Shown: positions 58,804 to 64,000 of the stretch, piece after piece
Layout of the letters: each line of letters begins with the position of its first letter
Position numbering within the stretch: the stretch's first letter is position 1
Source of the DNA: Leptidea sinapis
Lineage: Eukaryota > Arthropoda > Insecta > Lepidoptera > Pieridae
DNA length: 64,000 nucleotides
Direction: 5' to 3'
NCBI RefSeq assembly: GCF_905404315.1
Contig: NC_066286.1
Coordinates: forward strand, 10,733,501-10,797,500
The notes under the pieces: model-generated
The model's database searches: none
What the model was told of the DNA's origin: nothing
What the model saw: the letters and a program-made list of their open reading frames with translations, nothing else
Made by a program: the position numbers and the translations under genes

Positions 58804-59910
58804 CTGAAAAAATAAATATGACAGAAAGTACCAAACCACTTACTAGTCTACTTTTAGTTTCAAAGGCCATTATAGGCAAAATTTAAATTTGAATTAGAGA
58901 TAAGAAGCGGCGCAAGAAACTCTTTCTTTCTTTGATCTGTTTTCTGAAATCATCTTTATTACACATTGGCTCGAAAGGGCGGCAATGTCTGTTAGGAGGT
59001 ATTCGGTAACCGGTACTTTTAGTTTTTAACTCCATCCCAGAAAGAAGATATAATACCTTCTCATTATTAGTTTCTTGCTCATTCTTCTCTAAGGAAATGT
59101 GCCTTCCAAATGAGCTGTATGAAAATATGATTTACCTATAAACTTAAAATGCTTTTGATTTGATTTATGCGAAAAAAATTTCAGTATTGTTTGTTACAGT
59201 AGAATTAGAATTACATTATTTTTATCATGTAACATTATCAGAGCAAGACAACTTTCTCAACGTCTAACAAGTATTACAATACTCGTATATAAATGTTTAA
59301 AACATTTCGATGGACATCACAAATAAGGCGAGCAGATGTTTAGAAGCAAGTAAGTATCGCCGGGTGTCGGGAACGCACACAGTATACAGCGTGTTGCAAC
59401 TTTTTCATATTTTTTAATATTTATAAAATTTAGTAAAGAAAGCAATGAAATATATTAAGAATTAACGTTCACCTGTTAGTTTTCAAAAAAACTTAGAAAA
59501 ATCTGTTTTTCAATGCATTCATTTACTTTTATAGCACGCGATGATGATAGGTTACATTACCTGCAACTGAATGAAATCATTATTCATCAATAAATTGCAT
59601 TGCATCAATAATATCATTAAATTTAATCTAATTAAGCATGAATTAGATAACTATGTAGTTAATTTAAATTACTTTCCAAAGCTTAAGTACACTAATTCGA
59701 TTATTAGCTTTTCTGCTTACACAATCAAGAATGTTTAAGCCTCTTAAGTCTTAATATATTTGTATCTTTATTTTGTTTTTTTTTTTGAAGCCTAACCTTT
59801 TAGAAGGTTAAACTATAAGGTTTGACATAATTATCACACGCACAATTTATTTATAAAAATATAATGATAATGACGTTTTTCATATCACTTGGCTGAAATA
59901 TATATAAAAA

Positions 59911-60272
59911 CTAACTCACCCGACAGACGTTGTTCTGTAGATAATAAAAAAAAACGGTTTGATAGGAATATGCCATTAATATTTCAAAACATCAATTATT
60001 TCGTAAAAAATTCTCTCTGTTGTTATAATGAAATTGTTTTACAGTGGAACTGTAAAACCGTGCGTCACTAAATTCTCCCATAAAAAAATATGTCCATACA
60101 AATATTGAAAACAAAAATAATTATGGATCCCAAACCGAAATAAAAACTATCCTATCTCTCAAGTTGGACTAAACTGCACTCCATGAAGTAATCCCCATTA
60201 AAATCCGTTCATTAGTTTAGGAGTCCATCGCGGACAAACAACGTCACACGTAATTTATATTTATTAAGATAA
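59911..60272 (-). mobile_element. Helitron-like element, copy B of the pair
   Basis: Same order and near-identical last third as 46699-47074. The CTAG end has become TTAG. Confidence 0.55.
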
Positions 60273-60279
60273 CAGGTAA

Positions 60280-61160
60280 ATTGTCCATAACAACACGTAA
60301 GTTACATATTTTAAGCAAAACTACCTTTTTAATTTTAAATTAAACTTATAATAATCATGCAATACTTTTAAGACAGAAATCTTTCAATCACAGCTCAGAT
60401 GTGATCCGGTGTGTTAAAAATTCTGCATTATTTAATTGTCCGTCTTCAGATTTTTAACTTAATTTTAAAATTTTCTACTAAAAAATTACAATATTCATGC
60501 TCAGGCATTTGAGTTACCACCATAAAAAGCTATTAATACTAGACATTTAAACTATTATTTTCCGCATAATAATTGATAGTGACTAATACAAAATGAATTT
60601 TCACGGTAATTACAGTTAACGTCATTCGCATAATGATTTCGCGTATAGACACAAGTGTTTCAACTCTGTGATCGATACATTAACAATATGGCTTATAAAT
60701 ACTAATAGGTGCAAAATCGTAAGTAAATGATGTGTTATAAACTCTCTTTAATTATTTACTAATTATTAGCTCTTAGTGCTCATTGGTTTAATGACAATAA
60801 GAGGTACATGTTAACCGATTTACTTTTTTTTATTTGAATTTATGATATATTCTTCTCAACCTCATTGTATTTGAAATTCTATGAGATTATCAATCGGGTG
60901 ATATGAATGTTTAATGGTAAAATTCCGACAAACAAACATGTGAGTTACGTGATCAATGTCAAATAAACTTTATTCAATTAGGCATAAACTAAAGGCTTTT
61001 GAATCATCATTATAAATATTTCTTTTAAATTACTAACTTAAGTATCGTAGGTGATCCCTATGTTCTACCATAGCCCTAGGGATTTACTAACCTTTGATAT
61101 TGTTTAAGGTGCTCGTATTTAATAAACCCATGTCGAATTTAGCTTAATACAAGCAAAGGC
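60280..61160. other. No gene seen
   Basis: AT-rich; no repeats recognised. Confidence 0.55.
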
Positions 61161-61164
61161 AGAC

Positions 61165-61196
61165 AGTCATCATCATATCAGCCGGAAGACGGTGTT
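61165..61196 (-). mobile_element. Tiny RTE-like 3' tip
   Basis: Minus strand CCGTCTTCCGGCTGATATGA TGATGACTG, the terminal bases of the RTE-like family, fused to repeat copy 15. Confidence 0.4.
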
Positions 61197-61471
61197 AATT
61201 GGTAGATTTTTCTACTGTGAAGCAGTAATCTATAAGCATTATTGTGTTTCGGTTTCAAAGTCGCCGTAGCTAGTGAAATTACAGGCCTAATGAGATCTTA
61301 CAACTTAACGCTTGACCCAAAGTGAGCTCAAAGAAAGCGCAATTGCGTTGCCCCACAGAATTTTGTTGAACCAAGAATACTGAGCGGAACTGCAATGTAT
61401 TGGACAGGGCATTTAACATATCACTAGGACATATACCTAATCGCCACGTCACATTTGTTCATAAAAAAATA
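61196..61471 (+). repeat. A-tailed repeat, copy 15 (old, degenerate)
   Basis: Forward. GTGAAGCAGTAATCTATAAG, CGCCGTAGCTAGTGAAATTA and a decayed hairpin are visible; ends TTCATAAAAAAATAA. Confidence 0.65.
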
Positions 61472-61801
61472 AGGTCAATTTTATCAGTGCTTGGTAGTAG
61501 TCCTCTACTGTAGTCTAATATAAAAAGTGTTTTTAAAGATCTGTTTATAATATAGTCTTCATTGGAATGTTATGTTTTAAATTAATTATTGATTTATATT
61601 ATGCATTAAGAATAACAAAATATGAAAGTTTCTGGCTTAAATAATCTGGTTGTAATAATGAGAGGTCATTAAATATTTGTCATGCATAAAGCAACAAACT
61701 CATTTTATGCTCATTAATATTACTTCGCTTTCATCGTCTTTTTATATTAAATACTATGATATTGCGGTAATGCCTTGAATTATTACGAGCAAAATTTATA
61801 A

Positions 61802-62000
61802 CTATGTGAACGGCTCGATCGATTCTGCTTCGCAATGCCGAGACATAACGCTTCTTTCTGTATCTTCTACCATATTTATCACGGGCTTCGAATTCCACCA
61901 TTGGACCAAACAAACTAAGTATCATCCTCATTATCGGGATGTGAGTGTTCCTCCACGAAATTCCTTGGTTTTCAAAGAATTTCGTGTACAACTTGTATAA
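61802..62000 (+). mobile_element. Degenerate LINE fragment, same family
   Basis: GTGAACGGCTCGATCGATTC, CTTCTACCATATTTATCACG, GAATTCCACC and ATCGGGATGTGAGTGTTCC follow the order of the intact copy. Heavily mutated. Confidence 0.55.
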
Positions 62001-64000
62001 GGAATGAAATACTATTTCAAAAGTAGTTACCTAGTATGAAAGTAAAAATGAGGCCAATTCTTTTTATATTTAGATAAACATAATTCTTCTTAACATTATT
62101 AAATTAATAAATATATAGAGTATATATAATTACCAAATTATTTGTTATTTTTTTTATATAGCATTACGTTAGTTTTATCTCACGTAATACTTTTTGAAAG
62201 ATTACTTACAACATCCTGTATATATGTAGAAATAGGGACACGGCTCGCGGCAAGGGAACAAGCGAAATTGTAACACCTGGCTGTAACCATAGAGATCGTA
62301 CAACAAATCACAAAATGATGACACTATTGATTTTATAACGACTTCCTTACGTAACGGTTACTTATATTTTCAAATGTTACGTAAAATTTTAATACGCAAC
62401 TCATATTAATTATCATAAAACATAGCTTATTAATTACTATTTATATAAAATATATTAATTTTGATAATTCAATGCATATAATTTGTGTATTTTTGTGATA
62501 TCTTGTTAACTGGTTTATTAAAAGGTTTACATGTAACAACAAAAGGAAAGAACTTTTGATTTTACAAAAGTACAAATTTGGTTGATACTAAATAAGTGAT
62601 GACTGACAAGTGAATTTATGAAAATATTAAAATTGAGAATTAAGAGTTAAACTGCATTTATTTTTTATAAAGAGTAAATTTATTAATTAGCTTAAAAAGT
62701 ATATTTTATACATAATACATTTTTTTTTATTTAGAATTTAGATTAAAGAGCATTGGTAGCAAGGCTTCAAACTTAAAGTAAAAAACATTATCAAACAAAA
62801 ATATTTAAAAACGACACTTATCATTCTCGTGATGTCACGCTTTTTGGTATTTTCATAACGTAGGTCAGGAATATATTTTGTTTAGTCGAAATGTATTTAC
62901 CGACACGGAGAACCTAATGAGAACATAATCTCGTTAACAGTGATTAATCAATTTTTATTTTTAATATAACCTTTTATCGGTGTTTTTCCCGCCACAGCGC
63001 AAAGATCAAGTGCGATATAGACAGATTACAAGCTAATGGATATTAGATACGTCAAATGCATGACGACGGGCAAAGGCACGCGCTAAACAGCCAAGCGTAG
63101 CGTGGCGTATGGCGATGAGCAGATGACACGCGACCGTTATGCCAGCTGCACATTTAGTTCGCCCACAATGCTATGACTTATGCATTTTTTGCGGATAGCT
63201 TGTCACTACAAATTAACTTACAAATAAACTGGTCAGGTGGTAATTGAATAGTGCAATTTCTGTACGATAACTATGTTGGTAGTAGAAGTTTATTAGCCGT
63301 GTTAAACATAATATGTCGCCTCCACACTATTTGGTTACCAAATCTCAGGATTTGTCCTGAGATCTCAGGATATTTGGACTCTTCTAAGGGATGCGGCTGG
63401 ATTTAGAAAATCTAATGAAATCTCAGGATTTTTAGAATTATCAACAAAATACCGTTTACATTTTAAAGATCTATTTAGCAGAAAGTATAAATAAAAATGA
63501 AAGTAATAAACTTAAAATAGTGATCCATTAACTAATAAGTGCACAACTAAAATCAATACTTATTTATGCAAATAGGCACTTAATCAGTTTTATCATACTT
63601 AATAATTATGTGAAGATACCTTTTTTCTTAAATTGTTTTTCATTGTTTTCTTATTATCCCTCACATGTAAATTTAATTTATATTATGAATGAAAAGTATA
63701 GCTCGAACTGAAAACACCGCTAGTATCGTAGTATATAAAAACGATAATATTAAAAAAATATTATCAAATTTAAAAAAAACTTTTACCTACATGAATACAG
63801 TGATTTTGATTCGATTTGAACGCAGCTACGAACTGACTACCTACGATTTCAAATTAATCTTATTACCGGACACACAAAATAGCATAATTTTTTTAAAAGA
63901 TGTAAATAGTAAACCTTCTGTACTATTCCTTTTTACTCTGTACATCAAGCCTACAGCATACTCTTACACCGAAAGCAGACAAAACATCTGTCCATATATG
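62001..64000. other. No gene seen at right edge
   Basis: Apart from the fragment at 62735-62815 and a short ATCTCAGGAT repeat cluster (63342-63435), nothing is recognised. A segment ending TTACAACATCCTGTA (62205-62220) looks like a transposon tip. Confidence 0.5.
62735..62815 (-). repeat. Same retroelement 3' end, copy 3
   Basis: AAGAGCATTGGTAGCAAGGC and AACAAAAATATTTAAAA; more diverged. Confidence 0.35.

Overview
This is a eukaryotic, AT-rich, intron-containing and transposon-saturated window. It is almost certainly from a lepidopteran (moth or butterfly) nuclear genome. The evidence is GT-AG introns, a five-exon RpS16, a tRNA-derived SINE ending in an (ATT)n tail, Helitron-like elements ending in CTAG, jockey/CR1-like and RTE-like LINE 3' ends, and a very abundant ~310-bp A-tailed repeat. 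This combination is typical of Lepidoptera. The species cannot be told.

Only two host genes are supported strongly. (1) The left edge (2185-12317, + strand) holds the 3' part of a myosin-light-chain-kinase-family Ser/Thr kinase. The window begins inside the gene, so the ATP-binding lobe lies upstream of it. Three shared exons (2185-2326, 5865-6064, 6256-6408) encode the catalytic loop, DFG, P+1 loop and most of the C-lobe. They can then splice, in the same phase, to either of two last exons. The proximal one (6792-7953) finishes the kinase and adds a long Ser/Lys-rich tail. The distal one (12116-12317) re-encodes the end of the kinase and adds a short basic tail with a textbook 1-5-8-14 calmodulin-binding pattern. 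(2) RpS16 lies convergently on the - strand (17048-20607). All five exons rejoin into a complete 151-residue protein.

From 20.6 kb to the right end (43 kb) no confidently identifiable host gene is seen. There is one possible promoter/5' leader exon (about 22440-22785, +) and one orphan 69-nt exon-like segment (58735-58803, -). The rest is a TE graveyard. It contains about 17 copies of the A-tailed repeat (some nested in LINE 3' UTRs), two LINE groups with truncated RT C-termini, RTE-like 3' ends, Helitron-like elements, several foldback MITE families, a 1.6-kb degenerate TA-flanked transposon (14621-16209), two mariner-type fossils in the kinase 3' region, and a third mariner fossil whose helix-turn-helix segment has been tandemly duplicated five times in frame (41690-42079).

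The most biologically interesting signal is the kinase with alternative last exons: a calmodulin-regulated form and a form lacking that module in this window would share one catalytic core. Between the two exons sit transposon remnants, one ending about 120 bp before the distal acceptor.
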